Source of the DNA: Argyresthia goedartella
Taxonomy: Eukaryota > Arthropoda > Insecta > Lepidoptera > Argyresthiidae
DNA: 64,000 nucleotides
Assembly: GCA_949825045.1 (NCBI GenBank)
Contig: OX463813.1
Coordinates: forward strand, 27,944,001 to 28,008,000
Direction of reading: 5' to 3'
Shown: piece after piece, positions 1 through 10,449 of the stretch
Layout: every line of letters starts with the position of its first letter
Position numbering within the stretch: position 1 is the first letter of the stretch
Made by a program: the position numbers and the translations under genes
Notes under the pieces: model-generated
Told to the model about the DNA's origin: nothing
Seen by the model: the letters and a program-made list of their open reading frames with translations, nothing else
Database searches by the model: none

Positions 1-778
1 GCTACATAACCTTCGTTTTGCCGACGAAATTGTTTTGTTGGCGCCAACCTCGTCGAAACTTCAACTAATGCTCCAAGAACTGAGCACTGCGAGCCTTGAG
101 GTTGGACTGAAGATGAATCGGTCAAAAACCCAACTCATGACCAACGGCGCAAAACGTAAGGTAGTGGTCGATGAGCAGGACATACAATATGTCGACGAGT
201 ACATCTACTTGGGCCAGACAGTTTCCTTCGAAAACAGGCAGGACAAAGAAATCGAAAGACGTGTTTGGAACGCCTGGAAGAACTTCTGGTCCATGAAGGA
301 GCTAATGAAGGGCAACCTACCATTGACCCTGAAGCGCAAACTCGTCGACATGTGCATCCTGCCCATCCTAACCTACGGCACACAAACGTGGTCACTTACC
401 GAACATCAGAAGTCCAAACTCAAGGTTTGCCAGCGAGCAATGGAGCGCAGTATTCTAGGTGTTAAACGTATAGACCGCGTTGGGAATACTATACTGCGCT
501 CCAAAACTGGCATTGTTGACGTGGCCACGCAGACCGCCAAACTGAAATGGAACTGGGCTGGACATATCTGTCGAATGCATCCGGACAAATGAGCGAAATC
601 AGCCACTGAATGGATGCCTACAGACGGATTCCGGCGTAGGGGCAGGCCCAGAAGGAGATGGAAAGATGACCTGGATAGGTTTCTTCCAGGATGGACAGAT
701 AAAGCTTCAGATAGAGATGTGTGGGCTCGAACCGGTGAGGCCTTTGCCCAGCAGTGGGACACCATTAAGGCTATTTAA
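1..778 (+). pseudogene. RTE-like LINE, C-terminal part of reverse transcriptase (cut by window edge)
   Basis: This is the end of a non-LTR retrotransposon polyprotein whose 5' part lies outside the window. Seen: the frame enters the window already open and carries a FADE sequence (a variant of the RT FADD box) near base 20, followed by the RT thumb and a tail with the WAGHICRM motif. That tail, and the arginine-rich RRRGRPRRRWKDD block that follows, are typical of RTE-clade endonuclease-reverse transcriptases in insects. A TGA at 590-592 interrupts the frame, but the same frame continues with family-like sequence to TAA at 776-778, so the TGA is a nonsense mutation and the copy is dead. An A-rich tail (776-797) follows, as expected at a LINE 3' end. 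The clade call is from remembered motifs, not from a search. Confidence 0.8.
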
Positions 779-794
779 AAAAAAATAAAAAAAA

Positions 795-893
795 CATAAG
801 AAATGAGTTTTTACCAAGTAGTTTAACATTATGCTGATCGTAACGTGCGGTTTTTGTACGCAGTAAAGAGGGTTTATGATACGAGTGTAGATA
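795..893 (+). repeat. Partial copy of a foldback repeat also present near 16.1 kb
   Basis: The stretch directly after the LINE tail matches, in reverse complement, the block at 16040-16154. Shared pieces are the AAATGAGTTTTTAC start, the ACATTATGCTG block and the TAACGTGCGGTTTTTG...CAGTAAAGAGGGTTTATG block. Here only one arm of each palindrome is present, so this is a half copy. Class unknown. Confidence 0.55.
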
Positions 894-2789
894 AAAACAA
901 TTACACGGGTCATCAAGGGTTATTCCTGGGAGCGACGCGGCGTGTCTCATACTTCCTGCAGTATCTTACTACAGGCTCTATATTTTTCATATGACAAAAT
1001 AAACTGAGACCTACCTAGAACACTCGCTTTGATTTGTTTTGTTCAAGTAGAAATATCTTATTTTAACCAAAGTCAGCGGTATTTTCTAATATGTAAATGT
1101 AACGCGTGCTTATCGCATTTTCGTTCACTTTATTTTTTTGCCAATCTAGTGATTTGTACGCTGACTCATGCCAATTCTTGAAACTGTGTTAATTGACATC
1201 ATACAAACATTTTCGAGTGCCAAAACGTTTTTATATGATTGAATCGTTGATGAGATGAGTGAATTCTTAATTAAACTTAATCAAATATCCCAACAACTGT
1301 TAATATTGTTCTAACATAAAAAGCCAACAAAACAATAGATTGCATTAATTAAGAGGCTGAATAAAAGAGACTGAACAATGTACAACTGTGGTAATTATAC
1401 AAAACGCAGCTATTTTATTTTCGGTGGGCATCAAGTTTCCCGAGATAATTTCTTTTTAATTTCTTCACAGATGAGAGTTTTTAATGTAATTTCGTTTCGT
1501 TTTAATTACGGTAGGTTCTGTTCTTTTTTTGGTGGTATAGGCAGAGGTTGAGCATTTTACCGCTTTTCAAAAGAAAATGGGATTTAAAAATTTACGTCTG
1601 AAATTTGCCAGAGGATGGATATACCTAGTTACTTTGTTCTAAATATTCAGAAAGTTCTTGAAACAGGGACTTCTTTCTCTTGATTCGGGTAAATGAATAA
1701 ACGCGGTGTACATTAATTGCCAATCTATAGCTATGAGTCAGACCCTACTTATACAGATTGTATAAAGTGATGTTAGTTTCCCCATTTACAAAGTTCAGGC
1801 TTTTTGGATGTTGGCCAAATAATCTGCGCATGATTAAATATTAAAAAAATAACACTATTCCGGTCAAGTGCGAACGGTATTTGAATACTGAGTGCCTCGT
1901 TGCCAGAAAATACTTATCATTTTCATGCCAAGAGTGATTTATGAGAAAATTATCAAAAACAGTTAGTAGTATTTTTTTATGTTTATAAAAAGTTCAAGCA
2001 TCCCTCCCTTAGCGAGGCTAAATTTAAAAAAATATTTGCTTGGTTGACATCTCCTTCCCAAAAACTGCCTACCTGCAAAATTTTAGGTTCAAGCCAATTC
2101 ATTTTAGATTTTCATACTGACTTCAACCTCCCCATTTCCCCGTCTTATGGGATGAATTTCGCAAAATCCCTTCTTAGTGCTTCGCTGCGCTACATAAGGG
2201 ACTCCTGTACAAAGTTTGATGTCTCTAGGAGCAGCGGTTTAGGCAGTGCCTTAATATATCTGTCAATCAGTCAATACGTCAGGACTGTTAATTTAGGGTC
2301 TATAAATGCAAGATTCAAGATTTCAACATTCTTTTTTGGTTTAGACATTTATTAGCAGACATATACCATTTTGGGACTAGACGGGCAAAGAAACTGCCAC
2401 AGATTGACTTTTAGATCTCTTTAGATTAATTATTTCCAATAATAGGCAAATATAAATAGTTAATGGAACCAACAGAACCTTAAGAAGATGCTGTTGCAAC
2501 CTGGGTACGCAGCCAAAGTTAAATTTTAAAGCGAGTCCATTTCTCACCACCTGGGAAACTAGTGTGGTGTTGAATTATTCATTGTAAGTATACCGTTTTT
2601 TTTTTCAGATGTTTTGTTTTCGGTAACCTCGAGTATCAGATATGTACCATAAAAAGGATATGAAATAAAAATAACACAAGTTAGTTCATTTAACAGACTG
2701 TAGCCAAAAGTATCCTATAATGTATCCCATGTTAAGTAACTAAATAAATTTATCTATCTCAACTATCTATCTATTGTTCGGCTAAATCT
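894..2789. other. AT-rich sequence, no gene recognised
   Basis: No convincing coding frame. The 103-codon frame at 2044-2355 has no recognisable domain. Bases 2386-2440 contain a degraded piece (CCACAGATTGACTTTTAGATC) related to the dispersed repeat at 17520, 23850 and 39318. The rest looks like old, unassigned intergenic DNA. Confidence 0.5.
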
Positions 2790-2925
2790 AGAAGGTCATC
2801 GTGCCGGACGTTCAGCGGTCACCGATACAACTTCCGGTGCGGCCGGAAACCGGAAATGTCACGGCGTCACGTGACCGACCGCCGCAAGACCACGCGTTTG
2901 TCATCGTTTCCGGTTGAGCTATGTA
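2790..2925. other. Short GC-rich, CpG-rich island
   Basis: About 135 bases that are clearly richer in G, C and CpG than the AT-rich surroundings, with repeated CCGG and CCGGAAAC-type words. No frame or known element was recognised. It may be a fragment of an unrecognised mobile element or a regulatory segment. Confidence 0.3.
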
Positions 2926-3018
2926 TTGCTAATTTCATGCAATGTTAATTAATTTATTATGTTTCAAATAACAAGAAATGCAAAGACTGCAGACTGCAGC
3001 GGTTATTAAAAAATCGCT

Positions 3019-3390
3019 GGTTTAGCGGTTAAGACTCTAGTCCGCCGTGCAGGAACTTCTGGATCGAATTCCGTTTTTGACCAGTGAGATAAGTACAATC
3101 TTTGGTACAGTAAAGAAACGTACACCTCTGTGGCGCTGCGGTAGTGGCTCTGCCTTCCATTCGACAGGTCCCGGGTTCGATACCGGCTGGGGATAAAGAA
3201 AAAAAAACAGGTCTTGGATGATTATATGTGCGTTATATAGCTGTTTCTGGTTCCCACAAGACAGGGTATCCTAGTAGGGGGCCCAAAAGCGATGTATGTG
3301 CCTGTACTATTCTAACGATGGTGAAAACATCGTGAGGAGAATTTCATCCTATCCATAGCTGCGGTGATGTAAGAGGGTTAAGTTTCCTTA
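3019..3390 (+). mobile_element. SINE family B copy, interrupted by a SINE family A copy
   Basis: The left part (3019-3115) resembles the tRNA-like head of the SINEs at 23515 and 52354, with a B-box-like GGATCGAATTCC. The body of the same family resumes after base 3305 with the TTCTAACGATGGTGAAAACATCGTGAGGA and CATAGCTGCGGTGATG blocks seen in the other copies. The sequence between is a complete SINE A, so the older SINE B was split by a younger SINE A. Confidence 0.55.
3121..3304 (+). mobile_element. SINE family A (tRNA-derived head)
   Basis: The head is tRNA-like, ending in a good RNA polymerase III B box (GGGTTCGATACC, near 3173). An A-run follows, then a body with CTGTTTCTGGTTCCCA and a tail ending near GCGATGTATGTGCCTGTA. 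The same order occurs at 20264-20472 (plus) and in reverse at 17655-17863 and 51770-51952. This is a non-autonomous element that depends on LINE enzymes. Confidence 0.7.
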
Positions 3391-4261
3391 ATATATTTTT
3401 TTAATGACTAATGTTTCAGTGTAGTTAATTAGCTGGCATATGACAGCCAAGTTTCTTTCCCACAACTAAACGTGTTTGAGATATGTATAGGTACACAAAA
3501 GAAATGTCTACGTCAAACAAAGATTTCCCTCGGCTAAAACTAAGTATAATGTGAAACTACTACTCGATACTACGTAATATTTCTCGGAAAAAAATCTGTC
3601 GAAGAGGGCTATGTGAAAATATCAATGTAGCTGTCGTCGCGCAGAATCGTTGGATAACCTCAACTGTCATGCGATTGGTCACTTTACAATGAAGTTGATC
3701 GAGTCCGGAGACAAAGACAAGTACCAGTATCTGACCGACTGGAATGAACAGACTTTAAAATGTAGCAAAGAATTCATGAATAATAAATGGTTTAAGTAGA
3801 TAATAATGCTCAAGACGATGCAAATTAAAACAATTCAATCCAACACAACTAGCCTGAGTGATTTTTAAAAAATGTTTTCCATTTGAATGAAACCAGCCAG
3901 CCTTGTTATCAGCCGAGTTGAGCCTCTACCGCCGCATGATATGAAGAATAGAGGAAAAAGAAATAACGCAGTGAACCTGACTCCAGATAATGTCAATTAG
4001 GCTGAAGATGTATGGTTCCCGTGGTGTGTGGAGAACAAACAAAACCGGCAAGTTCGAGACGGATGTGGTTAACGAAGGGTTCCGTATCGTATGTACCGCT
4101 ATCCCACCGTTATGTGGGTACAATTGTGCCTCTGCCACTATGTATAGAATAAGAGTTTTTTTTTATTTGTACGTAGTAAACTTTGATAGCAGCTACATCA
4201 AATATACTCTGTAAAATGTTCAAAAGTTACAGGTGTCTCAGGTAGCACTAACTGTTCCAAA
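3391..4261. other. No gene recognised
   Basis: AT-rich sequence with short frames on both strands around 3926-4214 that overlap each other and show no domain. Nothing supportable. Confidence 0.4.
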
Positions 4262-4352
4262 GTAACCCATTAACAAACGGACGGACGGAGAGACAGCGGA
4301 GCCTTAGCTATAGGGTCCTTTTGACACACTTTGGAACTGAAGTGGAACCCTA
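4262..4352 (-). repeat. Fragment of the ~390 bp dispersed repeat (GGACGGACGG family)
   Basis: The run GGACGGACGGAGAGACAGCG followed later by GGAACCCTAAAG matches the end of the dispersed repeat that is fuller at 7065-7463 (minus) and 40674-41040 (plus). Only the end bearing the Lepidoptera-like GTCCGTCCGT and AGGGTTCC words survives. Confidence 0.5.
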
Positions 4353-4516
4353 AAGCAATTAGTGAATCGTGTAATAAGTTCGTTTTTGGACCTGAATTAC
4401 ACTAAAAGTACTCATGTGCACAAATCTTCAGAATAAATATTGTGCAATGACAAACACCGGAGTGCAATCATATAGTATAGTACATTTGTTGCAAGCCGTG
4501 CGAACAGTATTGCCTA

Positions 4517-4715
4517 AGGGCAACTTGCACCAGACTTTTGACAACCGCTAAATACAGTTTGAACACAACTGAAGTAATACACGGTCAAGTTACGGAATCA
4601 AGCGCGGCAAGTACATTGCCTGTCAGCCATATTCCCATTTAACATAGCCGTGTTATGCTTAAGTTGTATTCAAACTATATTAAGCGGCTGCTCAATGACT
4701 AGTGCAAGTCGGCCT
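4517..4715. mobile_element. MITE with ~55 bp imperfect terminal inverted repeats, TA target duplication
   Basis: The left end (AGGGCAACTTGCACCAG) and the reverse complement of the right end (AGGCCGACTTGCACTAG) match, and the similarity continues inwards for about 55 bases, including AGTTTGAA.ACAACT on both arms. TA flanks the element on both sides (4515-4516, 4716-4717). Size 199 bp with no coding capacity. TA duplication fits a mariner/Tc1-type transposase acting in trans. Ends of this kind are common in moth and butterfly genomes (from memory). Confidence 0.75.
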
Positions 4716-4717
4716 TA

Positions 4718-5942
4718 GTACCATGTTTGCAGAGTCAATATGGTTCGGAAGCGAATAGAATGTGCCAACGAGAGCGCAAAAAGCGAGAGATATAGAGATA
4801 GAGCCATACATGGGAGAGATGGAGAGAGATTTTCTCTCGAACATGGAACAATTTACATCTTGACCTGCAGCTGTTTTAGAAAGTCACTTTTTTCTAGACT
4901 TTTCTTAGACTATCTATGGCACGAAATCCCGGAAATCTGATGTAAATAAGCACATTTGTATGCAGCACGGATTTTATCGTTATCTTTCGTTTTAAAGTCA
5001 CGGTCTGAAATAAAAAATCCGGTCTTTTTATTTTGAAAACTCTTGGGGTACACTTCAGCAGCGTTTAATTTGGTTACTTAGTGTATGCCATTTAACCTCA
5101 CGCTCTGACGCTTAGCGAATGAGGGTAATAGAGCTATCCTTGTTTATAGTAATCGGCCAGAAGAGAAAGGTCTTACGGAGCAATAGACTAGCCTCCTGTC
5201 ACGCAAAATGGAGAGATTGTGATGCTATGTATGTTAGTTTTTGTTTAAGGTGCAAAGTCCCTGTTACTCCAGGCGGAAAGACCCGCAGTGTGAGAGGGAC
5301 GGATTCAGGAAAAATTATCGAAAACTCGGTTTAAAATTCATACAATATCAACTAAAATAGCTATGAAAAATTCCAGGTGTTAAAAATCTTTTGTATAAAT
5401 AATTTTGAAAGTCTCTACGCTGAGTGTAGATCTCATTTCAATAATTATTTATATCCAGTGAAATTCCTCCAATAGCGTGTCGGAATGATTTGATAACACA
5501 AAATCAAGATAAAGGTCTCAAAATTGATTTACAAATTTATTTAACTTGTGACTAAATTGAATTGGGATTCAAAAAGTGCCGATTTCGACGATATACCCCA
5601 TTAAAACGACTCGTCGTATCAGACGGGTCATACATATTTCAAGCACTAAATATTATTAACATCATTTCGCTTCGCACATTTAGGGTTCAATGACAAATAT
5701 TTTTTAATGAGGGAATTTAAAAGAAATAAATCCGATTTATCTACATACCGGTAAAAATACGTAGCAATAAACATAATCACTAGATCTTAAGGAATAAAAT
5801 TACGTAAAAAAAGCTGTCTTTGGTGGCTTCTCAATTCTTTGCATGGTATTTATCTACTCAACGTGTATGTAAAACTGGGTTGTAAAAAAAACTTACCCCA
5901 GCCTTAAAACGGATTGTAATACTTATACAAAACAAACAAACA
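4718..5942. other. No gene recognised
   Basis: Short frames such as 4740-4940 and 5119-5334 have no domain. A degraded SINE-B-like block (ACTAGCCTCCTGTCACGCAAAATGG, near 5188) suggests an old element. Otherwise nothing supportable. Confidence 0.4.
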
Positions 5943-6046
5943 AGCGTCACACCTTTTCTCATACGGGGTGGCAGAGGCACAGTTGGGCCCACGTTAAGTC
6001 AGTAATTCAATGCACCAGGAGGCTAGCCCATCACCGCAGCATTGTA
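5943..6046 (-). mobile_element. SINE family B tail fragment
   Basis: In reverse complement this carries the family-B tail blocks in order: CGGTGATGGGCTAGCC, a gap, CAATTGTGCC-like, GCCACCCCGTATGAGAAAA and GTGTGACGC. The tRNA-like head is missing, so it is a 5'-truncated copy. Confidence 0.5.
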
Positions 6047-6591
6047 AATACTACACTGTAAATAGCCCTAGGATTTACCCCAAGTTGTTAAGTATATTTT
6101 ACGAACATGTTTACAACCACGTAAATTACACAGAACACCTTCAATAACAGCATTGATAAAAAAAACGGGGAAAATACACGACATTCTATTTGTATGTAAA
6201 AGTATAAATCAGATACCAACTAAACATATTGGTAATAGAAAAAATATATTGCCAATCTTGCGGCCGTATATTTTCCTGGGAGACACTATCGAAGTGGGGA
6301 TTTTGGTTATTCGGATATGTGAAATAAGGAACCTGATTTATTAATAATTGCTTACATTTTCACGAATTTTATGTCGAATAGAACACGGGATAATAAAATA
6401 TATCTATACAATTTATTGCCAAAAATCTGAGGTTCAAACTCTCAGTTAACAGTTGGCGCGAAAACGGACCTACAGTTCCAATGACGTACCATGTCATTGA
6501 GTTGAGCTTAGAACATGAAAGGGAGGCTGACACATGTAAGTGTCACGCTGTGTTGTGTTTCGACAACTTAGCTGATGTGACGTCATAGACT

Positions 6592-6689
6592 CCGTGCCAC
6601 CACTGAAGTCCCGCGTTAAAGTCTTTATTGTCTCTGGAATAAGAACCAATATGCTATAATCCTTCAGGAGGACTTCAGCGGTGGCGCGG
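6592..6689. repeat. 20-bp inverted repeat forming a stem with a ~58-base loop
   Basis: Arms 6592-6611 and 6670-6689 pair over 20 bases with two mismatches that are G:T compatible in RNA. The arms are GC-rich (CCACTGAAGTCC core) within AT-rich sequence. The inverted repeat is seen directly; whether it is a MITE remnant or an RNA hairpin is unknown. Confidence 0.5.
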
Positions 6690-7002
6690 AGTATGCTGAT
6701 GGGTTTTTGAGATATTTATTGTAATATGGTACGAAAACCTTTGTATGCGAGTTCCACTCGCACTTGCCTGACTTTTTATCATCAATAGACCTGATTCAAT
6801 CATTTGGGGAAAGTAGGCCTCAATCTCTCTGTCTCTTCGCAGTCAAACTCAATGTCTCACCCGAACAAAAGCGACCCCTTTTAAACGAATCTCTCAATCC
6901 TAGTGTGGGGCGATATGTGTCATAAAACATAATATAAATGTTAATAGCAGTTTCTAGCCCAAAAAAAAATATATATTACAAACTAGTGTATGGAAAATAC
7001 GT

Positions 7003-7058
7003 AAACAAAGGCGAGCTTATCTCTTGCAAGATATTTATTCCAGAAAACCCAGGATGGG
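7003..7058 (-). mobile_element. 3' UTR remnant of the jockey/CR1-like LINE family
   Basis: The block AAAGGCGAGCTTATCTCT...AAGATATTTATTCCAG is also found downstream of the ORF in the LINE at 59477-63688 (59555-59600) and near 22041 and 24977. It sits on the 3' side of the coding relic at 7488-8027, separated from it by a dispersed repeat (7065-7463). The two pieces are probably one LINE copy split by an insertion. Confidence 0.55.
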
Positions 7059-7064
7059 AAAAAA

Positions 7065-7463
7065 AGGTCTAGTGCGAGTCCAACTCGCGCACGAAGGGTT
7101 TCGTACCACCGTACAATGGTAGGGATGGTGTGGAGTAAATAGTTTGGATATAACATATCAAAATGTTGTTTAAAAAGTGATTGGTGCGGCTACTTTCACA
7201 CTCCATGTACGTAACCAGGTGAATTCATAAGTTTGTATGTGGTATTGAAAGAATTGTTGCATGGGGGCCCTTTTAAATATTTATTTTATTCTGTTTTTTA
7301 GTATTCATTTTTATAGCGGCAAAAGAAATACACCAAAAATTGTGAAAATTTCATATGTCTAACTATCACGGTTCATGAGATATAGCCTGATGACGGACGG
7401 ACGGGCCGACGGACAGCGGAGGCTTAATAATTTGGGACCCTTCTGGTAGGGAACCCTAAAATC
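7065..7463 (-). repeat. Dispersed ~390 bp repeat, unknown class
   Basis: Read on the minus strand it runs from TTAGGGTTCCCTACC through GGGTCCC, the CCGTCCGTCCGTCATCAGGC block, ATATCTCATGAACCGTGATAG, TTGCCGCTATAA and ends in GAGTTGGACTCGCAC. The copy at 40674-41040 (plus) has the same blocks in the same order. No frame and no polymerase III promoter was seen. It is bounded on both sides by pieces of one LINE relic. Confidence 0.65.
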
Positions 7464-7487
7464 ATGCGCCACTACAATGTGCACAAA

Positions 7488-8027
7488 ATCAAATAACTTT
7501 ATTAAAATAATAAACTATTTACCTATAAATACAAATAATTAAAAGTAATATGGAAGGAAAGCATAGTCTTATTTTAAGCAACTTTGAAAAATGTTGAGTA
7601 ACGCACTGTCTCTGATGGCGCTGGGGAGTTTATTCTAGAGCCTGATGACTCGAAGTCTGACCATGTTCATAGGTACCAGGATATGTTGCGGATTTATATG
7701 TAGTGACCGATTGTGCGATGTGCTTGGCCTAACCGAAGACATTCGGATTGATTTCGTAGGAAGTGGGAGCGAGGATTTTATAAAATATTGAAAAGGCAAA
7801 TGGGGATATCGAAATCTCTGTGAAGGTGAATTAGGAGTCATTTCAACGCCCTGCGATACTCCAAAATTCGGTCAAAATTGGGCAGACCGAAAACAAATGG
7901 AATCCCAAGATTTTGAAGTTTTTTCAATTGCTCTTCGACCGCGCTCGCCCAGCCGATATCAGCGTAATGGATCAGGGGAAGGAGAAGAGACTGAGCAAGT
8001 GTGATTTTTGTCTGATGGGGCATCATA
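7488..8027 (-). pseudogene. Jockey/CR1-like LINE relic, C-terminal end of ORF2
   Basis: Two reading frames on the minus strand (8026-7838, then 7841-7635 after a frameshift) match consecutive parts of the C-terminus of the better copy at 59722-61518. Landmarks are QTKITLAQSLLLPLI, LQNLGI.F.FGL and the arginine-rich RRSHT-like block. Frameshifts and stops show a dead 5'-truncated insertion. The truncation point near 8027 lies in the thumb region, after the RT catalytic boxes. Confidence 0.75.
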
Positions 8028-8418
8028 TGTTTATTTAAATTAATAATTTTTAAATTTGGTTCCGCTCTTTCGGCGCGTTCGGCTCGGTTATGCGTGCGTT
8101 CACCTGAAGTTACATTATAGCATTACGAACGTAGACGTTACGAGGCACAAAACACAAACGTTGCAGGAATAAATTCTGAAATTATTATGAAACATGCCAT
8201 AGCTGCCATGCCATATTTGGAATTGAATAACTATAAATAAAAAAAATAAAACACCGGACATTAAAAGTCTTAGATTTGGTTTTTCCTTGTTAAGCTCATA
8301 AGTCATACATAACCATTGAGCTACAGAAACGATACTCAACAATAAAATTGTTGCTCGAAAGTCCAGTTTCCGTGACAATGTGCGAGCCCATCGCAATAAT
8401 TTTGGCTTTTGGAAATAG
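8028..8418. other. No gene recognised
   Basis: A 112-codon minus-strand frame (8115-8453) contains two hydrophobic runs, but it overlaps the end of a candidate inverted-repeat element and has no recognised domain. I do not call it a gene. Confidence 0.35.
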
Positions 8419-9868
8419 CCCAAGTAGCACAAAGCTGCATTATATAATTCCACACAAGGTCCACATCGGTTGTTTAAGCACTTTTAACGACTTATTAGTA
8501 TTCACTCGGACTGCAATAGCTGCATAGGAAATATCGAGACCTAATATAATGCAATACTCTGAACTGCGAGTCTATTAAGCGCTACACAGACGCCACAGAT
8601 TCACTGTTATTCAGCGTTTAGTAGCGTTGTACCCTATCAGCTGCAAAAGCGCATTTTGTGGACACAAATAGTGCAGTTTTGTGAATGGTGTACCTTTACA
8701 ACACTTGCATTTTAAGAGAGAACATACGAACCTCTATAAAGCAAACAGACACGATGTGAAGTATATTAATAAAGATATAATGCTCTATGCTGCTTAAACG
8801 TGGACTTTTACATCATTACTCACTGATAGAGTATACTCGTATATCAGCATTAATATAGGCCAATATTGTACCAAGTGTGACCTTTTATGCAGTTACACAG
8901 CAGCGCACTGCTATAATTCTGTACATCGTGCCCGTCAATTCAGTTCTGGGCTGAATAATGGAATTGAAGTCGGCATTAAGACTGCTGGTTGAATTAAAAT
9001 TTACCATTATAAGCCATGCGTCGAGACTTATATAGCATTTTGCTTTAAATTTAAGTTAACACTGACCACTGGTTTATCCGCCATTTTTAAGTACGTAACG
9101 CGTATTATTGTAAACATTTAGCCTTTATCCATTTAGTTTATATTAGAAAATATCGGTTTGAACTGAACTATATAAAAAATAAATGAATATGTAAACAGCG
9201 CTCACAATAAAAAGTAATATATAAAAAAAAAACTTGCAAATAGCCTATTTTATTTTGAACTTTTTTCACGTATTTGTGGATATTATGAGAGCGCGTGAAA
9301 ATTTTGACCTAAATATGTATGGTATTTCACAATAAAGTTACATTCCCGATACAATTTAACACATAATTGAAATAACTCAAAGTTTTACTTAATATTAACT
9401 TTATTATTTATCCACAAAATGGCATCCAAAACATCTTCATTTACACGCACAATATTACTTAATGCACTTCAACACTCTTGTACGGAGTAAAAATTTAAAA
9501 TGAGTTTCTGCACACCAAAATTTCACTGATAATTTACTTTTAGCTCTGATACAGCATTTATGATATCCACACTTATTCCAATTTTGCGAATGAGTATGAG
9601 AATGGCTACGTATTAACTATAATGAGTAGCACGTGCCTTGTTATTCAGATAATGTTCAGCACTTGGAGTAGCTGTTGCCTTTATTAATGATAATATAATG
9701 CTATTATAATTTAGTTGTACAGCAATGTGCCACGTAATTTGTGCCAAAATTAGAGTTATATCAGCATTATATGCGCATATAATGCTGATATACAGCAATT
9801 TTTAGCAGCTAATGTGTCCAAGGTATACTGTAAAAATGCTGTTACACAGAACTTTTGTGCTACTTGGG
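8419..9868. mobile_element. Candidate inverted-repeat-bounded element (~1.45 kb)
   Basis: The 15-mer CCCAAGTAGCACAAA at 8419-8433 recurs as its reverse complement at 9854-9868. The interior is AT-rich, non-coding and full of short palindromic words containing TATAATGC or ATCAGCATTA. No target duplication was identified, so the ends are provisional. Copy A of the BEL family is inserted 14 bases beyond the right end. Confidence 0.35.
9757..9792. repeat. Perfect 36-bp palindrome
   Basis: The sequence reads identically on both strands for 18 bases each side of a centre between 9774 and 9775 (core CATTATATGCGCATATAATG). The flanking bases 9756 and 9793 break the symmetry. It lies inside the candidate element at 8419-9868. 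Confidence 0.8.
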
Positions 9869-9882
9869 ATAGCTTTGTGTAT

Positions 9883-10428
9883 TGTTCGATTCCAAATCGA
9901 TATTCGATCGATGGTTTCTGAACGGCCATTTTGAATTTGACGTTAGCTGCCAACCTGGCAGTTTTTTGACAACTGACAGACGAAAGCCCTCGCAATGTAA
10001 ACGCGTTTTGGTTAGGGTATTGAAATTAAATCGCAGGCCATCTGGAATGTATTCGGGTTTCCCTCAGGATTGTTAATATAGCTGAGTGTGTTATTGTTTC
10101 TCGAACCAGATAAAGTTCGCATTTTCGTGCCCGATTGTTTTTACCACGTAACATAACCTGTGTTGGAACACTGTGCTCATTGAAGCTGGCCCGCCAGTTA
10201 TACCTGGTTGGCTGAAGAACCTGTCTACCAAGAAGAGCCTAGGGTGCACCCGGGCCTTGCAGAGAGACAGGAGGTTGACGGGACCGAAGCACAGACCAGG
10301 TTAGATCGACCCCAATTAACTTCAGCTCGGTGAACCGCCGACGTTCACACTTCTTGGCAACTGATCGTTACGCTACCTCGTAGCTGATGGGCCCCTACGA
10401 GGTCATTAGGTGCTGAGAAGCCTGAACA
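9883..10428 (+). repeat. 5' LTR of BEL copy A
   Basis: 546 bp, starts TGTTCGATTCC and ends AAGCCTGAACA, with the short inverted terminal repeat TGTTC/GAACA. Diagnostic words (GTTAGCTGCC, TTATTGTTTCTCGAACC, TTTTCGTGCCCGA) match the LTRs of copy C rather than its own partner LTR. Confidence 0.92.
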
Positions 10429-10431
10429 TTT

Positions 10432-10449
10432 TGGTAGCTAGAGCGTGGC
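10432..10449 (+). promoter_or_regulatory. Putative tRNA primer-binding site, copy A
   Basis: Four bases after the LTR end, TGGTAGCTAGAGCGTGGC begins with TGG, the complement of the tRNA CCA end. This is where BEL reverse transcription would be primed. The same sequence occurs in copy B (37358-37375, minus), copy C (43266-43283) and copy D (53252-53269). The matching tRNA was not identified. Confidence 0.6.

Noticed and set aside
2044..2355. 103-codon plus-strand frame
   Set aside because: Composition looks random, there is no domain, and it ends in a degraded repeat.
8115..8453. 112-codon minus-strand frame with hydrophobic runs, possible small membrane protein
   Set aside because: It crosses the end of a candidate inverted-repeat element, has no recognisable family and no supporting signals.
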